From Hoeflea_A sp040932035 (GTDB taxonomy: Bacteria > Pseudomonadota > Alphaproteobacteria > Rhizobiales > Rhizobiaceae): 64,000 nucleotides of DNA. The translations under genes were made by a program, and so were the position numbers. The stretch spans positions 310,001 to 374,000 of the forward strand of contig NZ_JBFRBB010000004.1 in NCBI RefSeq assembly GCF_040932035.1, read 5' to 3'. The notes under the pieces were generated by a model. That model was not told where the DNA came from and did not search any database. It saw only the letters and a list, made by a program, of their open reading frames with translations. Within the stretch, counting starts at the first letter, position 1. Each line of letters begins with the position of its first letter. Below, in pieces: positions 1 to 7,905 of the stretch.

Positions 1-321
1 GATCATGCGCTTGCCCAGGATGAGATATTCGGGCCCGTCCAGGTGGTGATTCCGTTTGATACGGAAGAAGAAGCGGTGTCGATCGCCAATGGCACGGACT
101 ACGGCCTTGTTGCAGGGGTCTGGACGCGCGACGGCGCACGCCAGATGCGTCTGGCCAGGGCCATTCGCACCGGCCAGGTTTTTATCAACAATTACGGCGC
201 TGGCGGCGGTGTCGAACTGCCTTTCGGCGGCATCGGAAAATCCGGCCATGGCCGCGAAAAGGGCTTTGAGGCACTCTATGGCTTTTCAGTCCTGAAAACG
301 GTCGCGGCCCATCACGGCTGA
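1..321 (+). CDS. Aldehyde dehydrogenase, C-terminal part (gene starts before the window)
   Basis: The reading frame is open from the first base and gives the last 106 residues of an NAD(P)-dependent aldehyde dehydrogenase. The opening residues QDEIFGPV and the later LPFGGIGKSGHGREKG are the usual C-terminal signatures of the family (the glutamate-glycine-proline segment after the catalytic cysteine, and the oligomerisation end). The catalytic cysteine itself lies outside the window. The gene is followed after 18 bases by a short-chain dehydrogenase with a good ribosome site (GGAGGAA), so the two are probably one catabolic operon. The substrate cannot be told from this fragment. Confidence 0.93.
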   Translation, partial: DHALAQDEIFGPVQVVIPFDTEEEAVSIANGTDYGLVAGVWTRDGARQMRLARAIRTGQVFINNYGAGGGVELPFGGIGKSGHGREKGFEALYGFSVLKTVAAHHG

Positions 322-339
322 CAATAGGAGGAACGGGCA

Positions 340-1086
340 ATGAGGCTTAAGGGCAAATCCGCAATCGTAACCGGAGGCGCGTCGGGTTTCGGCGCCGGCA
401 TTGTTGAGAAATTCATAGCCGAAGGCGCGCGGGTGATGGTCGCGGACATCAATGCGGACGCGGCAGCCGAATTTGCCGCCGCGCAAGGCGGCAATGCCAC
501 CGCCCAGACTGTTGACGTATCCGATTCGATCAGCGTCGAAGCCATGGTCGATGCGGCGATCAGCGCTTTCGGTCAGGTCGACATTCTGGTCAACAATGCC
601 GGTATCACCCATCTGCCGACACCGCTTGAAGAGGTGACGGAAGAGGATTTCGACCGGGTCCTCGCCGTCAACTGCAAGTCCGTCTATCTGACGGCCCGCA
701 GCATCGTTCCGCATATGAAGGAGCGCGGCAGCGGCACCATCCTCAACGTTGCATCGACGGCGGGGGTCAGCCCGCGTCCGAAACTCAACTGGTACAACGC
801 ATCCAAGGGCTGGATGATCACTGCCACCAAGGCCATGGCCGTCGAGCTCGCGCCTGAAGGTATCCGTGTCAACGCCATCAATCCGGTGGCCGGCGAGACC
901 CCGCTCCTCAAAAGTTTCATGGGCGAGGACACGCCGGAAATCCGCGCGAAATTCCTCTCAACAATTCCCATTGGCCGTTTTTCAACGCCCGAGGATATGG
1001 GCAATGCCGCCTGTTATCTTTGCTCGGATGAGGCATCCATGGTGACGGGTGTTGCGATGGAGGTCGATGGCGGCCGGTGCATCTAG
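340..1086 (+). CDS. Short-chain dehydrogenase/reductase (SDR) family oxidoreductase
   Basis: This is a 248-residue classical SDR. The N-terminal cofactor site TGGASGFGAG (residues about 11-20), the NNAG motif near residue 85, and the catalytic Ser and YNASK (Tyr and Lys near residues 150-154) are all present. The protein ends in the usual VDGGRCI. The acidic residue after the second strand (VADINAD) favours NAD(H). It probably oxidises an alcohol or keto substrate in the same pathway as the aldehyde dehydrogenase just upstream. Its end overlaps the end of the convergent cyclase gene by 4 bases. Annotation pipelines often call such proteins glucose 1-dehydrogenase or 3-oxoacyl-ACP reductase; the true substrate is unknown. 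Confidence 0.92.
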   Translation: MRLKGKSAIVTGGASGFGAGIVEKFIAEGARVMVADINADAAAEFAAAQGGNATAQTVDVSDSISVEAMVDAAISAFGQVDILVNNAGITHLPTPLEEVTEEDFDRVLAVNCKSVYLTARSIVPHMKERGSGTILNVASTAGVSPRPKLNWYNASKGWMITATKAMAVELAPEGIRVNAINPVAGETPLLKSFMGEDTPEIRAKFLSTIPIGRFSTPEDMGNAACYLCSDEASMVTGVAMEVDGGRCI

Positions 1087-2270
1087 TCCGGAGCCTTGCT
1101 GGCTTCCCGGCGATGCAGCGCAAATACTTCTATCGGTGCGCTGACGCCTTTGACCGAATGGGCGCCCAGTGAGCGGAACTGGTCCTTTGCCAGGTCCGCC
1201 ACCGCAGTGGTCGCCAGAACAGGTTCTCCAAGCACCTTGCACAGGTCCTGGACCCGGCTGGCGAGATTGACCGTCGGTGCAATCACGGTGAAGTCAAGCC
1301 GGTCCGGACTTCCGATATTGCCATAGGTGACGGGCCCCATATTGATCCCGGTTCCAATAGCAAGCGCTGCCGCACCTTCACTTGCACGCTTGTCATTCAG
1401 CGTTTCAAGCGAAGAGGTGACTTGGCGCGCTGCAGCAATTGCGTTCAGGCATCGGCACTCGTGGTCGTTTCTGTCATCCACCGGGAAGATCGACAAAATG
1501 CCGTCGCCGATGAATTTAAGCACATCGCCGTCACGGGCAAAAACGGCCTGGACGACGATTTCGAAATAGCCGTCCAGCGCTTTCAGGAGTTCTGCTTCGC
1601 TCCAGCGCTCCGACTTTGATGTAAAATCGCGCAGGTCCGAGAACATAACCACTGCGTCGAGATCCGTGTGCTCTCCCCGCAGGATCGTGCCGTCGATTAC
1701 GGCGTTCGCCGGACCGTTGCCAAGATAGGTGCGAAGCAGGCTTTCCGATGACCGCCGCATCGCAACCGGTTCCATGGCCGCCGCCAGCGCTTGCCGCGTA
1801 TCGGCGATCGTATCGAGGTGGATCTGCTCGAACCCATCAGGGTCGTTGGTGACAAAGCTGCACCCCTGGGCTGAACCGTCGCCATATTCGAGCACCATTG
1901 CAAAAAAATCGGTGCCGCCGGCTTCGGCGATTTCAAGATATGTCTGGTGGTCTTTGTCCGGATCCAGCCGGGTGAGCCGCTTTCTCAGTGCCGACCGGTC
2001 TTCCAGTACCCGCTGGAACGGGCTGCCGTGCCAGGATCCGGTATCCAGTACCGTTCGCGGAACCTTATAGTCACGGGTCTCTTCCGGCGTCCAGATGACG
2101 CCCCAGGCAGCCAGCAGCGGATTGGCAAGCCGCTGTGCGATACGGGCGCGCGACAACGGAACACCGGCTGCAAGCAGATGGCGCGCATAGCCGGACACGA
2201 TTGCAATGCCGTCTCCAAGCAATCGGCCTTCGCCAATGAGCCAGTCGTTGATTTTGCCCGCTTTATCCAT
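1083..2270 (-). CDS. Adenylate/guanylate cyclase, class III catalytic domain
   Basis: The 395-residue protein has an N-terminal region of about 205 residues without a motif I recognise, then a class III nucleotidyl cyclase domain. The first metal aspartate lies in MFSDLRDFT, the second in FIGDGILSIF, and the transition-state asparagine/arginine segment is NLASRVQ. The lysine in DVLKFIGDG fits the adenine-selecting position, so cAMP is the likelier product. I chose the ATG at 2270 because AAGGA lies just upstream; an open frame continues to a TTG at 2291. The N-terminal part probably senses or docks something, as in many rhizobial cyclases. It is transcribed away from the CO dehydrogenase operon across a 371-base gap. 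Confidence 0.88.
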   Translation of the reverse strand: MDKAGKINDWLIGEGRLLGDGIAIVSGYARHLLAAGVPLSRARIAQRLANPLLAAWGVIWTPEETRDYKVPRTVLDTGSWHGSPFQRVLEDRSALRKRLTRLDPDKDHQTYLEIAEAGGTDFFAMVLEYGDGSAQGCSFVTNDPDGFEQIHLDTIADTRQALAAAMEPVAMRRSSESLLRTYLGNGPANAVIDGTILRGEHTDLDAVVMFSDLRDFTSKSERWSEAELLKALDGYFEIVVQAVFARDGDVLKFIGDGILSIFPVDDRNDHECRCLNAIAAARQVTSSLETLNDKRASEGAAALAIGTGINMGPVTYGNIGSPDRLDFTVIAPTVNLASRVQDLCKVLGEPVLATTAVADLAKDQFRSLGAHSVKGVSAPIEVFALHRREASKAPD

Positions 2271-2641
2271 GTTTTCCTTCGGCGTATGCAAAAATAGCGC
2301 TCAATTCCAGTCAGTCGATCATTCCAGACCCCATTGCCGGTTTTTATCGCTGTGGTTGTGAATGCATGGTGTATTTCGTGATGTTGTCCTTTAGTACAAT
2401 ATTCGACCGTATGGTCGAAAATATCGCGCGACCCGCCCCGTTCAGGCTTGACACTTTGAGCGTGTGCTGTCTCCATTGAATTAGATAAATTAAAACATGC
2501 GGCGCAACGTTCGTTGCGTTCGCTCAATGATTGTACATCGATCCGGTATTGGTCGCCCTATATAGGGAAATTATGCCCGCTCGAAAGTGCAGGTTAGCCG
2601 ACATATTTTCGAATATGGCAAGCGTATCAGGGAGGAATTTG
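2271..2641. other. Divergent intergenic region between the cyclase and coxS
   Basis: These 371 bases lie between two divergently transcribed genes and should hold both promoters. The segment is more AT-rich than its neighbours. It contains an 18-base palindrome at 2402-2419 and a strong ribosome site (AGGGAGGAA) directly before coxS. An open frame at 2531-2641 in phase with coxS has no ribosome site and no similarity to the family. I see no RNA gene or other coding sequence. Confidence 0.6.
2402..2419. promoter_or_regulatory. Palindrome TTCGACC-N4-GGTCGAA, possible operator
   Basis: The two 7-base arms are perfect inverted repeats separated by GTAT. The site lies about 240 bases before coxS and about 130 bases before the cyclase start, inside the only divergent intergenic space of the region. 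A dimeric repressor or activator site is plausible. No regulator gene next to it suggests an owner, so this is only a candidate. Confidence 0.35.
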
Positions 2642-3130
2642 ATGGCTAGCATATCAATGACTGTTAATGGTCGCGAGGTCAGCGCGGACGCTGAAGATCG
2701 CACCCTGCTGGTTGAATTTTTGCGAGACAATCTGGGCCTCACTGGAACTCACGTGGGATGCGACACATCGCAATGCGGCGCTTGTGTCGTCCATGTCGAT
2801 GGGGAGGCGGTTAAATCCTGCACCATGCTTGCCGCACAGGCGGCCGGCTCTGAAGTGACGACCATTGAAGGCCTGGCCGGCGGCGGTGAACTGCACCCGG
2901 TTCAAAAGGCGTTCCATGAAAATCACGGCCTGCAGTGCGGTTTCTGCACGCCGGGCATGATCATGGCGGCAACCGACATGATCCGCCGTTACGGTTCGTC
3001 CCTGGACGAAGCAACGGTTCGCGCCGAGCTCGAAGGCAATATCTGCCGCTGCACGGGTTACCACAACATCGTCAAGTCGATCCTTGCCGCCGCGTCCGAA
3101 ATGGGTGGTGCGCAACAGGCTGCCGAATAG
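2642..3130 (+). CDS. coxS: Carbon monoxide dehydrogenase-type small subunit, [2Fe-2S] protein
   Basis: The 162-residue protein is the iron-sulfur subunit of a molybdenum hydroxylase. The plant-type cluster cysteines appear as CDTSQCGACVVHVDG followed by a later cysteine (KSCTM), and the second cluster as CGFCTPGM and NICRCTGYHNI. It passes electrons from the molybdenum site to the FAD subunit. The ATG at 2642 is preceded by AGGGAGGAA and gives the normal family length. It is the first gene of a co-directional S-L-M set, the order usual for form II enzymes; form I operons are M-S-L. The symbol is given by family; the substrate may not be CO. Confidence 0.93.
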   Translation: MASISMTVNGREVSADAEDRTLLVEFLRDNLGLTGTHVGCDTSQCGACVVHVDGEAVKSCTMLAAQAAGSEVTTIEGLAGGGELHPVQKAFHENHGLQCGFCTPGMIMAATDMIRRYGSSLDEATVRAELEGNICRCTGYHNIVKSILAAASEMGGAQQAAE

Positions 3131-3259
3131 GGTCAAACAAACACGAAGCGAACGGGCTCGGATCTGATGATCCGCCGGAGCGCGAGGAGGCCGCCGACAA
3201 GGCGGGGATGCGCTTCACTGGAACCAGAGCCGCCGTTTGCCGAAGGGAGGATAGTTCCA

Positions 3260-5602
3260 ATGGGTGTTGAAGGTGTAGGCGCAAGCGTTGCGCGCAAGGA
3301 AGACAAGCGTTTCATTACCGGCAAGGGCCGCTATACGGACGACATGGTCGTGCCGGGCATGAAGCATGCGGTATTTGTGAGAAGCCCGCATGCACATGCC
3401 AAGATCAAGGGCCTCGACAAGAGTGCGGCACTCGCTGTGTCCGGTGTCATTGACGTGCTGGACGGCAAGCAGTTGACGGAAGACGCCATCGGCAATCTGA
3501 TCTGCGGGTGGATGATCCACTCCAAGGACGGCTCGCCGATGAATATGGGTGTATGGCGTCCGCTTGCGGAGGACACTGTCCGCTATGTCGGTGATGCGGT
3601 GGCGATAGTGGTCGCCGATACAAAGGCACAAGCCCGCGAAGGGGCCGAAGCCGTTGCCGTTGACTATGAAGAACTGCCTGCGGTCACGGATTCAATGGCG
3701 GCACTCGCTGACGGCGCGCCGCAGATTCACCCCGAAGCCGATCACAACCAGATTTACGACTGGGAAATCGGCGATGCCGGTGAAGTCGATGCGGCGCTCG
3801 CAAGCGCGGCGCATGTGACGGAACTCAATGTCGTCAACAACCGGCTGATACCCAATGCGATGGAACCAAGGGCGGCACTCGGCCTCTATGATGAAGCCGA
3901 GGACCATTACACCTGCTGGACCACGTCGCAGAATCCGCATGTCGCCCGGCTCGTCATGAGTGCCTTCTACAATGTGGCGCCGGAAAACAAGCTTCGCGTC
4001 ATCGCTCCGGATGTCGGCGGCGGATTCGGTTCCAAGATCTATATCTATCCGGAGGAAATCGTCTGCCTGTGGGCTTCCAAGCGCACCGGCGTCCCGGTCA
4101 AATGGGTTGCGGACCGGACGGAATCCTTCCTGTGCGATGCACACGGGCGCGATCATGTCTCGAACATCAAGCTCGCATTTGATTCAGATAATCGCATCAC
4201 GGCAATGAAGGTCGACACGGTCGCCAATATTGGCGCCTATATGTCGCTGTTCTCGTCTTCGGTGCCGACTTATCTCTATGCGACGCTGCTTTCCGGGCAG
4301 TACAACATCGCCAATATCCACTGCAATGTCCGCACGGTCTACACCAACACGGCGCCTGTCGATGCTTATCGCGGGGCCGGCCGGCCCGAGGCCAGCTATC
4401 TGGTCGAGCGGACGATGGAAACGGCGGCGCGCGAGCTTGGCGTCAGCCCGGCTGAATTGCGGCGCAAGAACTTCATCACCGAGTTCCCGCACCAGACGCC
4501 GGTCATCATGGCCTATGACGGCGGTGATTTCGGGGCCTCGCTCGATGCTGCGATGAAAGAGGCCGATTATGACGGATTTGCCGCCCGCAAGGCGGATTCG
4601 GCCGCCCGCGGCAAGCTGCGCGGCATCGGGATGAGTTGCTACATCGAAGCTTGCGGCATCGCGCCCTCGCAGGCGGTCGGCGCGCTCGGCGCCGGTGTCG
4701 GTCTTTGGGAATCGGCCGAAGTTCGGGTCAACGCCGTCGGCACCATTGAAGTGCTGACCGGTTCGCACAGCCACGGCCAGGGCCATGAGACGACCTTTGC
4801 ACAACTCGTGGCAGAGCGCCTCGGTGTCGGCATCGACACGGTCAACATCGTCCATGGCGACACCGACAAGGTGCAGATGGGCATGGGAACCTACGGTTCG
4901 CGTTCCGGCGCGGTCGGCATGTCGGCAATTTCGGTGGCACTTGACCGGGTGGAAGCGAAAGCCAAGAAAATCGCCGCCCATCTCCTGGAAGCCGACGAGG
5001 CGGACATCGTTATCGAGGAAGGCGAACTGAAGGTCGCCGGAACCGACAAGACGCTGCCCTGGTTCCAGATGGCGCTGGCTGCCTATACGGCCCACAATCT
5101 GCCGGAAGGCATGGAGCCCGGATTGAAGGAGAGCGCCTTCTTCGATCCGACCAACTTCTCCTTCCCCGCCGGCTGCCATATCTGCGAGGTGGAGGTCGAC
5201 CCGGACACCGGCGTCACCGACATCGTCCAGTTCGTCGCCGCCGACGACTTCGGCAACATCATCAACCCGATGATTGTCGAAGGCCAGGTCCATGGCGGTG
5301 TGGCGCAAGGCATCGGTCAGGCACTGCTGGAAGGCTGCGCCTATGATCCGCAGTCTGGACAGCTGTTGACGGCAAGCTACATGGACTACACCATGCCGCG
5401 CGCCGACGATCTGCCGTCATTCACCGTCACGACGACAAAAACCGAAAGCCCGTCCAACCCGCTCGGCCTTAAGGGCTGCGGCGAGGCAGGGGCCATCGGC
5501 TCGCCACCGGCGGTCATCAACGCCATTACAGACGCGATCGGCAACAATGATCTGGCCATGCCGGCATCGCCGCAGACCGTCTGGGCAGCGATGAAGGCCT
5601 GA
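3260..5602 (+). CDS. coxL: Carbon monoxide dehydrogenase-type large subunit, molybdopterin-binding, form II-like
   Basis: This 780-residue protein is the catalytic subunit of a xanthine dehydrogenase-family molybdenum hydroxylase. The active-site loop reads AYRGAGRPE, the form II version; true high-affinity form I CoxL has AYRCSFR with the selenium-bearing cysteine. The molybdopterin motifs GGGFGSK, GQGHET and the C-terminal GLKGCGEAGAIG with the catalytic glutamate are present. I start at the ATG at 3260, after GGGAGG, because the open frame upstream of it is Arg/Pro-rich and unlike the family. Form II enzymes have been shown to act on CO only in some bacteria and weakly, so the physiological substrate is uncertain. 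Confidence 0.92.
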   Translation: MGVEGVGASVARKEDKRFITGKGRYTDDMVVPGMKHAVFVRSPHAHAKIKGLDKSAALAVSGVIDVLDGKQLTEDAIGNLICGWMIHSKDGSPMNMGVWRPLAEDTVRYVGDAVAIVVADTKAQAREGAEAVAVDYEELPAVTDSMAALADGAPQIHPEADHNQIYDWEIGDAGEVDAALASAAHVTELNVVNNRLIPNAMEPRAALGLYDEAEDHYTCWTTSQNPHVARLVMSAFYNVAPENKLRVIAPDVGGGFGSKIYIYPEEIVCLWASKRTGVPVKWVADRTESFLCDAHGRDHVSNIKLAFDSDNRITAMKVDTVANIGAYMSLFSSSVPTYLYATLLSGQYNIANIHCNVRTVYTNTAPVDAYRGAGRPEASYLVERTMETAARELGVSPAELRRKNFITEFPHQTPVIMAYDGGDFGASLDAAMKEADYDGFAARKADSAARGKLRGIGMSCYIEACGIAPSQAVGALGAGVGLWESAEVRVNAVGTIEVLTGSHSHGQGHETTFAQLVAERLGVGIDTVNIVHGDTDKVQMGMGTYGSRSGAVGMSAISVALDRVEAKAKKIAAHLLEADEADIVIEEGELKVAGTDKTLPWFQMALAAYTAHNLPEGMEPGLKESAFFDPTNFSFPAGCHICEVEVDPDTGVTDIVQFVAADDFGNIINPMIVEGQVHGGVAQGIGQALLEGCAYDPQSGQLLTASYMDYTMPRADDLPSFTVTTTKTESPSNPLGLKGCGEAGAIGSPPAVINAITDAIGNNDLAMPASPQTVWAAMKA

Positions 5603-5625
5603 GGGCAAGAGGAAAGGACACCAAA

Positions 5626-6423
5626 ATGTACAAGACCAATTATCACCGTGCTTCCTCTGTCGAAGAGGCCGCAAGCAAGATGGCCGGAGCTGATGACGGC
5701 AAGCTGCTCGCCGGCGGCCAGACGCTGATTCCGACCATGAAACAGCGCCTTGCCGCACCCAGCGATGTTGTCGACCTGCGTCATATCGCAGATCTCAAGG
5801 GCATTTCAGTTGCCGGCAACCAGGTCACCATCGGTGCGGGCACGACCCATGCGGACGTGGCAAATTCGGCTGAAATCCGCAGTGTCTGCCCGGCACTTGC
5901 CGACCTTGCTTCCCATATCGGCGATCCGCATGTTCGCAACATGGGAACCATCGGCGGCTCGATCGCCAACAATGACCCGGCCGCAGACTATCCGGCGGCC
6001 ATGGTGGCGCTGGATGCAACAATCCACACAAACAGCCGCGAAATCAGCGCATCAGATTTCTTTGTCGGAATGTTCGAAACCGCATTGAATGACGGTGAGA
6101 TCATCACCGCCGTCACATTCGACGCGCCGGACAAGGCCGCCTATCAGAAGTTCCCCAATCCTGCCTCGCGCTATGCCATGGCAGGCGTCTTCGTGGCTCA
6201 AGGCAGCGCTGGCGTGCGGGTCGGGGTAACGGGCGCCGGCAGCGACGGCGTTTTCCGGGCCGCCGATATGGAAGCCGCCCTTGGCGGTAACTTCGCGGCG
6301 GATGCATTGGACAGCGTGAACGTTGATCCGGCCGATATGCTTTCCGACCTTCACGGATCGGCCGAATATCGGGCCAATCTGGTTAAGGTGATGGCACGCC
6401 GGGCGGTTGCCGCTGCGAGCTGA
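5626..6423 (+). CDS. coxM: Carbon monoxide dehydrogenase-type medium subunit, FAD-binding
   Basis: The 265-residue protein carries the two FAD pyrophosphate motifs of the family, AGGQTLIP (residues about 27-34) and the middle TIGGSIANNDPAADYP. It takes electrons from the iron-sulfur subunit and hands them to a quinone or other acceptor. The start follows AGAGGAAAGGA after a 23-base gap, and the operon ends at a clear hairpin terminator 20 bases downstream. No maturation genes (coxD, E, F, G) are visible in the window. Confidence 0.93.
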   Translation: MYKTNYHRASSVEEAASKMAGADDGKLLAGGQTLIPTMKQRLAAPSDVVDLRHIADLKGISVAGNQVTIGAGTTHADVANSAEIRSVCPALADLASHIGDPHVRNMGTIGGSIANNDPAADYPAAMVALDATIHTNSREISASDFFVGMFETALNDGEIITAVTFDAPDKAAYQKFPNPASRYAMAGVFVAQGSAGVRVGVTGAGSDGVFRAADMEAALGGNFAADALDSVNVDPADMLSDLHGSAEYRANLVKVMARRAVAAAS

Positions 6424-6442
6424 CGGTTAACCGACGCAATAC

Positions 6443-6480
6443 AAAAGCCGTCCGGGTGGTCATCCGGACGGCTTTTTGTT
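6443..6480 (+). terminator. Rho-independent terminator of the cox operon
   Basis: A 13-base stem AAAAGCCGTCCGG pairs perfectly with CCGGACGGCTTTT across an 8-base loop, followed by a T run. The flanking A run and T run make it usable in both directions, so it may also end the convergent L,D-transpeptidase transcript. Confidence 0.9.
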
Positions 6481-6496
6481 TGACGGTTTCAAAGGT

Positions 6497-7141
6497 CTAC
6501 TGAATCACCACGACCTTGGAGTCTCTTCCCGGTTGAACCCGCGAATAAAGGTCGATGATGTCCTGATTCATCATCCGGATGCAGCCTGACGACGCGGCCG
6601 TGCCGATCGATTTCCATTCCGGCGAGCCGTGAATGCGGTAGAGCGTATCCTTGCCGTTATTGTCGAACAGATAGAGCGCCCGCGCACCGAGGGGATTGGT
6701 CAGCCCCGGCTCCTGGCCGCCATTTGCATATTTCTTAAGCCTCGGCTCCCTGGCGATCATTTCTTTCGGCGGATGCCATTTCGGCCAGGGCTGCTTCCAT
6801 TTGATGTGAGCCTCGCCTTCCCATGCGAAGCCCGCCCGTCCAACGCCGATACCGTAGCGTACCGCCCGTTTGCCCGGCAGCACATAATAAAGGTAACGCT
6901 GTGGTGTGTTGACGATAACCGTTCCGGGCTTTTCCCTGGTGAAATAAGTGACGATCTGCCGGTGATATTGCTTCTTCACGCGGTTGATCGGGACCGCCGG
7001 AATGGTGTAGCCGCCGTCTTTAACGCTGCCATATTCGGACGTAAAGATCTGCTTTGAAAATTCAGGTCCGGCGCTCACGCACCCGGCCAGCGCCAGCATG
7101 GCCACTATGCCCAGGCGAGTTGTAACTTTACGCAATTTCAT
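6497..7141 (-). CDS. L,D-transpeptidase (YkuD family), predicted lipoprotein
   Basis: The 214-residue protein has an N-terminal membrane segment ending in the lipobox LALAGC, so it is probably anchored to a membrane by lipid. The YkuD catalytic signature is complete: HGSPEW, then SSGCIRM with the nucleophile cysteine. Such enzymes make 3-3 peptidoglycan cross-links or attach proteins to peptidoglycan. A second copy with the same architecture but a twin-arginine leader lies at 38328-39008. The gene is alone on its strand here, convergent with the cox operon. Confidence 0.92.
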   Translation of the reverse strand: MKLRKVTTRLGIVAMLALAGCVSAGPEFSKQIFTSEYGSVKDGGYTIPAVPINRVKKQYHRQIVTYFTREKPGTVIVNTPQRYLYYVLPGKRAVRYGIGVGRAGFAWEGEAHIKWKQPWPKWHPPKEMIAREPRLKKYANGGQEPGLTNPLGARALYLFDNNGKDTLYRIHGSPEWKSIGTAASSGCIRMMNQDIIDLYSRVQPGRDSKVVVIQ

Positions 7142-7346
7142 TTTGCCCCCCGGGGATTTCCCCTGTGTCCGTAATTTCCATTTCGAACAATCGATAACTA
7201 TGGTTTATTTTTTATTACAGACGCCTTTTCAAGCTTTGCCAGCCGGTAATCTTGTGGCCAGGGCGCAGTTGTTTGGCGATTATTGTAATCATGCAACGAA
7301 GCGGCACACTTGCCAAGACCCGCTGATCATGCCAGCCTGCAAACGT

Positions 7347-7361
7347 GAACATTAACGGAAC
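7347..7361 (+). promoter_or_regulatory. LexA (SOS) box GAAC-N7-GAAC
   Basis: The sequence is GAAC, seven bases, GAAC. This direct-repeat form is the alphaproteobacterial LexA operator, different from the palindromic enterobacterial box. It lies 23 bases before the mmcB start. mmcB is a known SOS-regulon gene in Caulobacter, so site and gene agree. Confidence 0.8.
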
Positions 7362-7384
7362 ATCGCAAGGGGCGATTTAAAGGC

Positions 7385-7879
7385 ATGCCAATCGTTTCAC
7401 CACACCCCGAGCCGACGCTTGTGGATGGCCGACAATCGGAGCGCGCCCTGCTGGTCAGGCGCGGGGTGCAGCGTCTGTTCCGCCATTTGAGGCATGCCCT
7501 TTTGCCTGAGCTTGGCCTTGCCAGCGGCCGCAGGGCGGATCTCATAAGCCTGTCGGAAAAGGGCGAAATCTGGATTGTCGAAATCAAGTCGTCGATCGAG
7601 GATCTGAAGGCCGACAATAAATGGCCGGATTACCGTCAGCATTGCGACAGGCTGTTTTTTGCCACCCATCCGGGCGTGCCGCTGGAAATCTTTCCCGAGG
7701 ATTGCGGCATGATCCTGTCGGATGGCTATGAGGCGGAAATTGTCCGCGACGCGCCCGAACACAAGCTGGCGCCCGCGACCCGCAAGGCGCTGACATTGCG
7801 CTTTGCCCGCGCCAGTGCCGACCGCCTGCTGGTCGCCGAACAGCTTGCCTATCAACAGGCGGAAGACGAGGCCGAATAG
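7385..7879 (+). CDS. mmcB: MmcB family DNA repair protein
   Basis: The 164-residue protein matches the MmcB (formerly DUF1052) family: an N-terminal helix-rich part (RRGVQRLFRHL), then a restriction-endonuclease-like core with GRRADLISL and IWIVEIKSS, where the Asp and the Glu-x-Lys are nuclease-fold positions. In Caulobacter, MmcB acts with the ImuA-ImuB-DnaE2 mutagenesis system after mitomycin damage. A LexA box lies directly upstream. The gene stands alone; the ImuABC genes are not in this window. Confidence 0.88.
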   Translation: MPIVSPHPEPTLVDGRQSERALLVRRGVQRLFRHLRHALLPELGLASGRRADLISLSEKGEIWIVEIKSSIEDLKADNKWPDYRQHCDRLFFATHPGVPLEIFPEDCGMILSDGYEAEIVRDAPEHKLAPATRKALTLRFARASADRLLVAEQLAYQQAEDEAE

Positions 7880-7905
7880 GGTTGTCCATTCGGCCTGTGA
7901 CCGGT

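Noticed and set aside
3167..3259. N-terminal extension of the CO dehydrogenase large subunit
   Set aside because: The 31 extra codons are Arg/Pro-rich and unlike the family, while the ATG at 3260 has GGGAGG upstream and gives the normal start.
4184..5308. A 374-codon minus-strand frame opposite coxL
   Set aside because: It is fully antisense to the conserved molybdopterin subunit and has no family likeness.
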